A stretch of DNA of 6,082 bases, taken from contig JAKADF010000225.1 of the NCBI GenBank assembly GCA_021820805.1, positions 1 through 6,082 on the forward strand, given 5' to 3'. The notes beneath the pieces are model-generated. The model was not told the origin of the DNA, ran no database searches, and worked only from the letters and a program-made list of their open reading frames with translations. Source of the DNA: Bacillota bacterium. GTDB lineage: Bacteria > Bacillota > Bacilli > Alicyclobacillales > Alicyclobacillaceae. How positions within the stretch are numbered: the first letter of the stretch is position 1; each line of letters begins with the position of its first letter. Shown piece by piece: positions 1-5,019 of the stretch. A program made the position numbers and the translations under genes.

Positions 1-1
1 A

Positions 2-202
2 TCTGTAGGGAAAATTAAAGGAACATTTTATTTACCACAAGGCGGAATTCTTACAGGAGATGGGATCACGCCACGACCAAATGATACTTACGAATTTCAG
101 GGCAGGCAAACAGCCATGGTCCCTCCAAATAAGGACTCGATTGCAAATGCGACCATTGAATGGAATAGGCAGAAAGAGACTTTCGATATGAAGCCAAACT
201 AA
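2..202 (+). CDS. 3' end of an unrecognised gene (partial, 66 codons visible)
   Basis: An open frame runs in from the left edge and ends at TAA 200-202. The visible part has no membrane segment. It is polar, with Gly/Pro-containing turns (for example LPQGGILTGDGITPRPND), and ends in a charged tail (EWNRQKETFDMKPN), like the last part of a soluble or extracytoplasmic domain. I do not recognise the family. The following membrane-protein gene starts 38 bases after the stop with its own ribosome site and no visible terminator between, so the two are probably co-transcribed. That it is real coding sequence is inferred from the unbroken frame up to the edge and the operon-like spacing. Confidence 0.5.
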   Translation, partial: SVGKIKGTFYLPQGGILTGDGITPRPNDTYEFQGRQTAMVPPNKDSIANATIEWNRQKETFDMKPN

Positions 203-228
203 GAACAAGTAAGACTTACCTATACAAT

Positions 229-233
229 GGAGG
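229..233 (+). promoter_or_regulatory. Ribosome binding site GGAGG for the membrane-anchored protein
   Basis: GGAGG lies seven bases before the ATG at 241. The next in-frame ATG (289) has no comparable site, so this fixes the start at 241. Confidence 0.75.
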
Positions 234-240
234 TGTAAGC

Positions 241-738
241 ATGCAACAAAAGCCACCTATTTTTTATAGGTATAATGAATTGAATGACATGAATAAAGAA
301 AGAAGAAAACGAATCAATTTTCGAGGTGCGTTAATTTTATTAGTAATTATAATCGTAGGCCTAGCAATATTTTTCATACACGGTTCGAAAAATAACCAGT
401 TACCGCTACCTTCGTCTGCAAAAGTAATTTCCACCAATACCATTCAAGTGCCCTTTCCCTATAGTGAATCACAAAATGGAGAGACGTGGCAATTAATTGG
501 AAGAGATCAAAACAAAATTTTGAAGATTACAAATAACGGAAAAACAACTGCTGATATCCCACTTTCCAATAACCCAACCGCTTTCTATGTCACCAAGTTA
601 GGGAAACGCTATTTAGGAGGTTACAAATATAACACCAATACGACTATTCAGCTAGGCAACAAGGTATATAAAATAACCGAAATCGACTTGAATTCAGATC
701 AAACTTCAGGAAAAGTAATCTTAAAAGTGAACTCCTAA
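241..738 (+). CDS. Single-pass membrane-anchored protein of unknown function (165 aa)
   Basis: I do not recognise the family. Residues 1-28 are a basic cytoplasmic N-terminus (KERRKR at 19-24). Residues 29-47 are one hydrophobic helix (ALILLVIIIVGLAIFFIHG). There is no cleavage-site pattern or lipobox, so it should stay anchored with residues 50-165 outside the membrane by the positive-inside rule. The outer part is rich in Thr, Asn, Lys and short beta-like stretches (IQVPFPYS, YKITEIDL, GKVILKVNS), suggesting a small beta-rich domain; the lone Cys expected of a lipoprotein is absent. It follows an unrecognised gene by 38 bases, probably in the same operon, and is followed by decayed DNA. The start at 241 is supported by GGAGG seven bases upstream. 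Confidence 0.75.
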   Translation: MQQKPPIFYRYNELNDMNKERRKRINFRGALILLVIIIVGLAIFFIHGSKNNQLPLPSSAKVISTNTIQVPFPYSESQNGETWQLIGRDQNKILKITNNGKTTADIPLSNNPTAFYVTKLGKRYLGGYKYNTNTTIQLGNKVYKITEIDLNSDQTSGKVILKVNS

Positions 739-779
739 TACAAATAGTAAGTTGATTAATTTCATTTTTGTTATTTGTA
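739..779 (+). terminator. Possible weak hairpin after the membrane-protein gene
   Basis: TACAAATA (739-746), directly after the stop codon, is complementary to TATTTGTA (772-779). The 25-base loop, AT-only pairing and lack of a T-run after the stem make this a poor intrinsic terminator. It is listed only because no better one follows the gene. Confidence 0.2.
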
Positions 780-1006
780 CTTGTGAATGATGTGAGATTG
801 GAACAGCGAATTAAAAAATAATTGAACCAGGTAAATCATTTTTGCCCTTCAAAACGAAACCGGTTTTGTATTGGTCAGCTTATTCAGTATGCTACCCTAG
901 AGTTCAGTAAATGCATTTTGTCTCTTGTTGCATTCATACAGCAAATTCCGCTTCGACTAACGATCATTGGTCCCAATAGCACCTTCAATTATTTTCTGTA
1001 TTTGTC

Positions 1007-1179
1007 ACATATGGTTGTTGCCGTTTGGTGGAATAAGCCACAATGTAACGGGTTTTTTGAATTGGTTTGATATTGCACACATTTGCCCGAAAACGACGTA
1101 GCCAATTACGCACCGTATATTCATGTATACCTACAAGACGGCATTGTGCGGTAAACGTCCCCATTACTGCAATAGATTT
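1007..1179 (-). pseudogene. Transposase-like helix-turn-helix remnant
   Basis: Reading the - strand from about 1179 down gives an uninterrupted frame containing CRLVGIHEYTVRNWLRRF. This has the spacing of a helix-turn-helix ending in a recognition helix (TVRNWLRRF), as found at the N-terminus of several transposase families. The frame continues with a basic stretch (IQKTRYIVAYSTKRQQ) and then meets stops. Upstream it also meets a stop and has no start codon with a ribosome site. Below 985 the same strand shows coding-like pieces in another frame with several stops. I infer a decayed insertion-sequence gene and cannot assign the family. The DNA under the VGI segment (GTATACCTACAA, 1125-1136) recurs at 4311-4322 beside the IS1595 remnant. 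Confidence 0.35.
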
Positions 1180-1210
1180 ACTACCAATTAGCTAACTAAG
1201 ATGGGTAGAT

Positions 1211-1238
1211 AAAAGGACGAACCAGGTAACCCGTCCTT
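1211..1238 (-). terminator. Intrinsic terminator downstream of the PEP-utilising-enzyme remnant
   Basis: AAGGACG (1213-1219) pairs perfectly with CGTCCTT (1232-1238). Read on the - strand the stem is followed by TTTT (1214-1211). It lies about 70 bases after the stop codon of the remnant at 1307-1575 in the right orientation, so it probably served that gene. Confidence 0.55.
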
Positions 1239-1306
1239 ATATCCATGACAAGTTGCAATTAATGCCGTCTATTTTGACAGAGGCTCTTGCTTGACTTATT
1301 CAACCA

Positions 1307-1575
<269 letters not shown>

Positions 1576-1583
1576 TCTATATC

Positions 1584-1592
1584 TCTCTCCTT
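1584..1592 (-). promoter_or_regulatory. Ribosome binding site of the PEP-utilising-enzyme remnant
   Basis: The - strand reads AAGGAGAGA here, about nine bases before the ATG at 1575. It confirms that the fragment retains the true 5' end of the ancestral gene. Confidence 0.65.
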
Positions 1593-1686
1593 CGAAAAAA
1601 GTTTGACAACCAGCTTTTCACCGTGGTATATTAAGAGTGTACTATGGGGTTCGTTTAATATTTTGAATATATGCAGTCGTAATCTG

Positions 1687-1715
1687 ATTATAGCGCTGTG
1701 TTTGCTTTTGCGCAA
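1687..1715 (-). promoter_or_regulatory. Sigma-A-like promoter upstream of the PEP-utilising-enzyme remnant
   Basis: On the - strand TTGCGC (1715-1710) and a perfect TATAAT (1692-1687) are separated by exactly 17 bases. Transcription would begin near 1680 and give a leader of about 105 bases before the ATG at 1575. The match is by eye only; AT-rich decayed DNA makes chance matches possible. Confidence 0.45.
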
Positions 1716-1724
1716 TTTAAAAGT

Positions 1725-1745
1725 ACCTGGTAAAACTGTCCAGGT
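1725..1745. terminator. Short hairpin, possible terminator
   Basis: ACCTGG (1725-1730) pairs with CCAGGT (1740-1745) around a nine-base loop. On + it is followed by TCTTTCTTAATTTT, on - by ACTTTT. It lies just upstream of the - strand promoter at 1687-1715. The T-tracts are imperfect. Confidence 0.25.
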
Positions 1746-1934
1746 TCTTTCTTAATTTTCGCCACCATTCCCCCCGTCCAAAAGGACCGTTCTAAGCCGA
1801 CACCGTCACTGCATACATTTCTAGCGATTCTTCCGAAACTGCCCGTTTGTACAATAATCATTCAAATAAACAATTAAATAAACAAGGTATGGCATCTTCT
1901 TGTAACTATCTTAATGATTCTGACTATTAATGAT
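1746..1934. other. Stretch with no recognisable gene
   Basis: No frame on either strand reads as a recognisable protein. Short - strand frames (for example one giving FWTGGMVAKIKKEPGQFYQV, continuing into the hairpin at 1725-1745) are open for about 35 codons but match no family I know. It is best described as decayed intergenic DNA. Confidence 0.3.
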
Positions 1935-2126
1935 TGCTCACCCACGGCATACGTAAAGCAAGTAGTAAAAGCGTTAGCTTACGTTTCAAGTTTAAAGGCT
2001 TTGCGTGGAATGATCAGGGGGAAAATTTGCAAGCACACAACTGAAACAATCAAACGACTTACCAACCCGATTTGTCGCCGCTACCAGAATGCCCAAACTC
2101 AATTTGACTCTTTATTCAGCACATGA
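1935..2126 (+). pseudogene. Decayed coding scrap, copy 1 of a diverged pair (family unknown)
   Basis: The + strand frame starting at ATG 1914 is open to TGA 2124-2126. It reads SPTAYVKQVVKALAYVSSL, then ALRGMIRGKICKHTTETIKR, then LTNPICRRYQ. The same protein sequence, with stops and a frameshift, appears at 4675-4835 (SPITYITQIVKK, IRGEICKH, TNPICR). Conservation at the protein level between two copies that differ at many DNA positions argues that this frame was once translated. I do not recognise the family. The duplication and the neighbouring IS and integrase debris suggest a mobile-element gene. No ribosome site precedes ATG 1914 and similarity to the second copy begins only about residue 8-9, so this is probably a C-terminal or internal piece. 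Confidence 0.45.
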
Positions 2127-2505
2127 TGAAATGCCGAAAATGAAGTAATAATCTATCCATGTCAATAACTTTTTCAGTGTTTCGAATCAAGAATTTCTAA
2201 AGCACTAACTACATCATCTAACTGTTACGCATCCACGCTTTTACGTTCAACTTTCGGACAAACTTTAAATACTAAACTAGGACACAGAGCAAAACAGGAT
2301 AGCAAGGCGCAGAGTACCACAAAGGCAATCCACGATAATAAAAAACATGATTTTAATGCCATAACTTCATACGACAATGAAAATATAGTCCATCCCAATA
2401 CGTAGAAGGCTATAGCTAGTTCTTGATGAGGAGTTCGGGGGAAGAGTATGCCCCGTGCTTCAACAGCAGAGCTTCAAGCATCTACATTGAGCAGGTTTTT
2501 CGTGT
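2127..2505. other. Decayed stretch before csp; one hydrophobic - strand open frame
   Basis: I find no supported gene. On the - strand a frame from about 2471 down to a TAA near 2230 stays open for about 80 codons. It encodes two hydrophobic blocks (ELAIAFYVLGWTIF; FLLSWIAFVVLCALLSCFAL) separated by a short linker. No ATG with a ribosome site begins it, and the only internal ATG leaves about 45 codons. It may be a broken membrane-protein fragment. Near 2438-2458 there is also a small CGGGG/CCCCG hairpin without a T-run. Confidence 0.25.
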
Positions 2506-2531
2506 TTTACAGCTAAGAATCACAATATGTG

Positions 2532-2571
2532 TTAACATAAGAGATGTAGCAAAAGACTACATAGTTGTTAA
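2532..2571 (+). promoter_or_regulatory. Nested inverted repeat in the csp leader
   Basis: The outer arms TTAACA (2532-2537) and TGTTAA (2566-2571) enclose the inner arms ATGTAG (2544-2549) and CTACAT (2557-2562) around the loop CAAAAGA. All twelve base pairs are perfect. The structure ends three bases before the csp ribosome site. If transcribed it would fold as a two-tier stem directly upstream of that site; at the DNA level it could instead be an operator. Structured leaders that sense temperature are known for cspA-type mRNAs; applying that here is an inference. Confidence 0.45.
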
Positions 2572-2573
2572 TG

Positions 2574-2580
2574 AAGGTGG
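2574..2580 (+). promoter_or_regulatory. Ribosome binding site of csp
   Basis: AAGGTGG lies nine bases before the ATG at 2590 and immediately follows the nested inverted repeat, so folding of the leader could influence its access. Confidence 0.6.
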
Positions 2581-2589
2581 AATAGGTTA

Positions 2590-2793
2590 ATGACTCAAGG
2601 TACAGTAAAATGGTTTAACGGCGACAAAGGTTTCGGATTCATTTCAGTTGAAGGCGGAGACGATGTATTCGTCCACTATAGCGCAATCCAAAGCGATGGC
2701 TTCCGCACTTTGGAGGAAGGTCAACGCGTCGAGTTCGAAATCGTTGAAGGACAACGCGGTCTTCAAGCTGCGAACGTAGTCGTTGTTAGATAA
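2590..2793 (+). CDS. csp: Cold-shock protein, CspA/CspB family (67 aa)
   Basis: This is a cytoplasmic five-stranded OB-fold protein that binds single-stranded RNA and DNA and acts as an RNA chaperone, keeping mRNA unfolded in the cold; paralogues can be constitutive. The hallmark motifs are present: [16 protein letters not shown] at residues 4-19, which contains RNP1 (KGFGFI), and RNP2 VFVHYSAI at 26-33. The nucleic-acid-contacting aromatics W8, F9, F15, F17, F27 and H29 are all in place. The 67-residue length is the usual single-domain length, and the C-terminus [11 protein letters not shown] is typical. ATG 2590 follows AAGGTGG. An intrinsic terminator starts 14 bases after the stop, and a YdjO-family gene follows it. 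Confidence 0.97.
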   Translation: MTQGTVKWFNGDKGFGFISVEGGDDVFVHYSAIQSDGFRTLEEGQRVEFEIVEGQRGLQAANVVVVR

Positions 2794-2806
2794 TGAACTG
2801 TGACAG

Positions 2807-2833
2807 AAGACCCATTATACTTGGGTCTTTTTT
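2807..2833 (+). terminator. Intrinsic terminator between csp and the ydjO-like gene
   Basis: AAGACCC (2807-2813) pairs perfectly with GGGTCTT (2823-2829) around a nine-base loop, followed by a run of Ts to 2833. Only eight bases separate the T-run from the GGAGGG ribosome site of the next gene, so there is no room for a promoter after it. Downstream expression must come from read-through, or from a promoter inside or upstream of csp. Confidence 0.85.
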
Positions 2834-2840
2834 CATTTGA

Positions 2841-2846
2841 GGAGGG
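2841..2846 (+). promoter_or_regulatory. Ribosome binding site that fixes the ydjO-like start
   Basis: GGAGGG lies seven bases before ATG 2854. An upstream in-frame GTG at 2800 has no such site and would force translation through the terminator stem, so 2854 is the start. Confidence 0.85.
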
Positions 2847-2853
2847 AATTCCT

Positions 2854-3018
2854 ATGTGGTCAAACAAACCTGAACCGGAATATGCTGATGTAATTGTATG
2901 GCAGTGCACAGAATGTAACTGTTGGTCAAGACAAGAGTTTGTGTCTGAGTCTGAACCAACGTGCCCTATGTGTGGTGCTAAGATGGTTAGTCAATTAAAG
3001 AACATTCGTATTAAATAG
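2854..3018 (+). CDS. ydjO: YdjO-family cold-inducible zinc-ribbon protein (54 aa)
   Basis: This small cytoplasmic protein resembles Bacillus YdjO, a family named as cold-inducible whose molecular role is not established. The core VWQCTECNCWSRQEF (residues 15-29), followed by EPTCPMCGAKMV (34-45), contains two CxxC pairs (C18/C21 and C37/C40) plus an extra C23. This forms a likely zinc ribbon, and the family's CNCW signature is visible. Hydrophilic residues 1-13 and the basic tail KNIRIK flank it. At 54 residues it is close to the short family members. The start is ATG 2854, supported by GGAGGG; a longer reading from GTG 2800 would translate the csp terminator hairpin. Its position behind a cold-shock gene fits the cold-inducible label. 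The family is assigned by recollection of its motif, without a database search. Confidence 0.85.
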   Translation: MWSNKPEPEYADVIVWQCTECNCWSRQEFVSESEPTCPMCGAKMVSQLKNIRIK

Positions 3019-3094
3019 CCACAGTCTCAAAAGTGAAAAAGAGATAAGCCCGCTGGTTAGATGACCAACTGACTTCCAGTTTATCAGTATAATG

Positions 3095-3142
3095 CTAGCA
3101 ATTTCTTTAAAAACAAGGTTGTTTTCGTAAAGATTGTTGCTA
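3095..3142. repeat. Long imperfect inverted repeat between the convergent genes
   Basis: The arm from CTAGCAA through TTTCTTTA to AAAACAA (3095-3116) is matched, with small gaps, by the reverse complement of TTGTTTT, TAAAG and TTGCTAA (3118-3142). The inner seven pairs (AAAACAA/TTGTTTT) are perfect. It lies between the + strand ydjO-like gene and the - strand membrane gene, where a shared terminator would be expected, but neither side has a clean T-run. A decayed transposon end is an alternative. Confidence 0.4.
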
Positions 3143-3167
3143 AAGACCAAAAACAGAACAAAGACAG

Positions 3168-3671
3168 TTAATCTTTCTTTCTCGCTGTTGCACCACCAAT
3201 GAGCGCGATTATAAGTCCAACAACCGTGCAGATGACAACGGTAAGTGTCAGTGTGACCATATGCATTATTGGAGAATTGGCAATTTCGACAGCCTTCTTC
3301 AATAATTCGGGGGGAATTTGACCCTGCACCTTATCAAGTGTAACGTGATAAGAATTGGCAATTTCAACACTCTTTTTTACCTGAACCTTACTTTGAAGTT
3401 GTTCAGGCGTAACGTGAATGAAGAATCCTTTCATTCCTACAAACAGACCGAAAATTGCCCCTAGCAACGCCCCCCATCCACTGGGATGACCATGAGAAGC
3501 TTTGGATATACGACCTGCCAAAAATATAAGGACGACTGCCATAATGAACAGGATTATCTTTATAACCTGAGTTACTCCACACATATAACGAAGTAGTAAA
3601 ACATTTAATAATTCAAGGATTCCTAGAACCACCATTACAATAATGAAAGTTCCGTTGGAACGGTTTTTCAT
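3168..3671 (-). CDS. Multi-pass membrane protein of unknown function (167 aa)
   Basis: I do not recognise the family. Four hydrophobic helices are visible: residues 8-28, 35-53, 65-86 and 135-160. A soluble stretch of about 48 residues (87-134) lies between helices 3 and 4. Basic residues at R54/K57 and the C-terminal ARKKD suggest cytoplasmic loops there. Helix 3 is glycine-rich (GWGALLGAIFGLFVG). The soluble stretch contains a short internal duplication: KSVEIANS at 100-107 and KAVEIANS at 126-133. The start at 3671 is supported by GAAGGGG eight bases upstream on the - strand. The gene begins 31 bases after the stop of a broken IS1595 transposase on the same strand, so the insertion landed in or near its promoter region. 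Its frame is intact throughout. Confidence 0.75.
   Translation of the reverse strand: MKNRSNGTFIIVMVVLGILELLNVLLLRYMCGVTQVIKIILFIMAVVLIFLAGRISKASHGHPSGWGALLGAIFGLFVGMKGFFIHVTPEQLQSKVQVKKSVEIANSYHVTLDKVQGQIPPELLKKAVEIANSPIMHMVTLTLTVVICTVVGLIIALIGGATARKKD
3273..3365. repeat. 15-bp direct repeat inside the membrane-protein gene
   Basis: AGAATTGGCAATTTC occurs at 3273-3287 and again at 3351-3365, exactly 78 bases (26 codons) apart and in the same frame. It encodes the EIANS-containing segments of the duplicated motif. Confidence 0.7.
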
Positions 3672-3702
3672 AGAAAATACCCCTTCACTAAAATCAAGTC
3701 AG

Positions 3703-4310
3703 TTATACCGCTCTCAGATACTCTACGGTTATGTTATTGAGTCGCTTCGACATGTCACGCAGAATAGCCCGTTTTGCTTCATAAGGCGATAAACTTTTGA
3801 ATCGCTCCAGGAATCAAAACCTGAACAGGTAGTTGTCCAGATACTTCGTCGCAACACCCTGGAACCGTCCCATCAACTTCTTTAACCGTTTGTGATAAGC
3901 GTTGACGTGCCGAACATGGTAAATACCTTTACGGGCATAAAAGCCCTTTTGTACGTTAATGACCTCGTGGTGAAGTCCTTTCATCTTGACAAACGCTACG
4001 TAGTTCTTAGCTGAGTCTGTGCAAAGCAAAGACCCTAGTGCAAGGCATGTGCCCTACACGACATCGATTTCGGTTGCTGTAATGCGACTATGCCCGCATT
4101 CTGCGAAACAATGTCTCCATTGCGATCTATAACGACGAGCACACACACCTGTTCGTTGCTGATACCTCGCTTTTTTGCCACGCCACCACGTTTTCTCGGC
4201 TTCTGAAAGGTCACACGCTTACGCCCTTTGTGTGACTCCAAGAAGAATGTTTCATCCGATTCTACTATGCTGTTCAGGGCATCATGACCGAGTGAGCGAA
4301 GGGCATACAC
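3703..4310 (-). pseudogene. IS1595-family (ISXO2-like) transposase, broken
   Basis: IS1595 transposases are DDE-type enzymes that cut and join element ends. The visible pieces are characteristic. Frame 1 (from about 4310) has ALRSLGHDALNSIVESDETF with the first catalytic Asp, then KPRKRGGVAKKRGISNEQVC and VLVVIDRNGDIVSQNAG. Near 4090 the match moves to another frame: ITATEIDVV, a TAG at 4056-4054, LCTDSAKNY with the second Asp, and HVNAYHKRLKKLMGRF with the third catalytic residue region. It then reads GVATKYLDNYLFRF, a TGA at 3816-3814 where the family usually has Trp, and FLERFKSLSPYEAKRAILRD to TAA 3705-3703. The defects are one frameshift, two internal stops and loss of the N-terminal zinc ribbon. 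The HTH linker also appears deleted between VGIRV and YALRS (4310-4325). About 200 of some 300 residues are recognisable, so it is inactive. Confidence 0.9.
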
Positions 4311-4429
4311 GTATACCTACAATACAGTATCGCCCAAACAGCATCTATGCGAAAACAGCCAAAAACAATTACACTACGTTCCAATTCGTCTCCCTATAAA
4401 ATCCTTCAATTCTCAGCCACAAAACCTAA

Positions 4430-4566
4430 GCCATCAAGAGTCTGTTCGGATGGCTAGTTGAGGAAGATCTGCTCGTAAGAAACCCTACACTCAAATTGAA
4501 GAAATCAAAGCTAGCGAGTTCCGACGGCTCTTACGATTGACTAACTCGAATGGCTTCGTGACTCGT
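4430..4566 (+). pseudogene. Tyrosine recombinase / phage integrase fragment, frameshifted
   Basis: The + strand from 4430 reads IKSLFGWLVEEDLLVRNPTL, then KLKKSK. This is the end of the N-terminal core-binding domain in XerD-like and phage-type tyrosine recombinases, where FFxWLVEExxLxxNP is typical. The frame stops at TGA 4538-4540, but a second frame picks up with EFRRLLRLTNSNGFVTR (4516-4566), matching the start of the catalytic domain (the family's EEFRRLL region). The catalytic Arg-His-Arg-Tyr residues are absent, so only about 45 residues of a protein usually near 300 remain. A TAA at 4427-4429 precedes the first frame. It sits head to head with the IS1595 remnant. I infer debris of an integrated element or resident recombinase. 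Confidence 0.6.
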
Positions 4567-4674
4567 ATAACTCCTCCCTCCCTGGAGCATGGCTGTAGCT
4601 GCAGGATCGTGGGGTGCAACTTACTGTCCGTTCAAGAATAATCAACACTTTCGCCTCATGGTTGTGTGCATAAG
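4567..4674. other. Short stretch with no recognisable gene
   Basis: This links the recombinase scrap to copy 2 of the diverged coding scrap. A + strand frame from about 4572 to 4713 is open (WSMAVAAGSWGATYCPFKNN and onward into SPITYITQIVKK). It may be part of the same decayed gene, but the part before 4675 matches nothing in copy 1. Confidence 0.25.
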
Positions 4675-4835
4675 ATCACCCATTACGTACATAACGCAAA
4701 TAGTAAAAAAGTAAACTTATATTTCAAACTTACAAGTTTTATGCGGATAGATCAGAGGGGAAATCTGCAAACACAATTAAAACAACAAAACGATATACCA
4801 ACCCGATATGCCGTCACCTTATTGAATTCAGGCCC
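4675..4835 (+). pseudogene. Decayed coding scrap, copy 2 of a diverged pair
   Basis: Read against copy 1 at 1935-2100, the + strand gives SPITYITQIVKK, a TAA, TYISNLQVLCG, a TAG, IRGEICKH, then after a one- or two-base shift TIKTTKRYTNPICRHLIEFR. Copy 1 reads SPTAYVKQVVKA, AYVSSLKALRG, IRGKICKH, TIKRLTNPICRRYQ. Both copies are in direct orientation and about 2.7 kb apart. This copy is clearly dead. The family is unknown to me; a mobile-element gene is the simplest reading. Confidence 0.45.
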
Positions 4836-4978
4836 CCTTTAACATATGCTTCCAAAATTACTGTTACGGGGATTCAAGCTTTTTAAAAAACCTTCTAACT
4901 TTAAAAATGGTACATAAATGTGCCTAGTATTTAATGGTGCTTTTTTGGAATTGTAAGTGAAAGCAAGTGAGAAACTGT
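4836..4978. other. AT-rich intergenic region upstream of the DUF3231 gene
   Basis: No coding frame is supported. A run TTTTTAAAAAA (about 4882-4892) makes a small self-complementary patch. I could not pick out a convincing -35/-10 pair, although the promoter of the DUF3231 gene should be here. Confidence 0.3.
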
Positions 4979-4982
4979 TATG

Positions 4983-4988
4983 GGAGGA
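4983..4988 (+). promoter_or_regulatory. Ribosome binding site pointing to an ACG codon at 4996
   Basis: GGAGGA lies seven bases before 4996, which reads ACG and begins an in-frame stretch TQEQHNPQ leading into the DUF3231 protein. It lies 31 bases before the first usual start codon (TTG 5020), too far to serve it in the normal way. Confidence 0.6.
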
Positions 4989-5019
4989 ATAAGCGACGCA
5001 AGAACAACATAATCCACAG

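Noticed and set aside
32..256. 74-residue - strand open frame at the left edge
   Set aside because: It lies opposite two + strand coding regions, has no ribosome site and resembles no protein; it is a shadow frame.
822..1070. 82-residue + strand open frame
   Set aside because: It has no ribosome site or promoter, and the part above about 1007 lies opposite a - strand frame that reads as an HTH-type scrap; the + reading is probably chance.
2800..2853. 18-codon N-terminal extension of the ydjO-like gene from GTG 2800
   Set aside because: It would translate the csp terminator hairpin, has no ribosome site, and a strong GGAGGG supports ATG 2854 instead.
3814..4310. Two separate small - strand genes (3814-4029 and 4035-4310)
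   Set aside because: Together they form consecutive parts of one IS1595 transposase split by a frameshift and stop, so they are not independent genes.
4175..4399. 74-residue + strand open frame
   Set aside because: It lies opposite the transposase remnant and has no ribosome site or recognisable motif.
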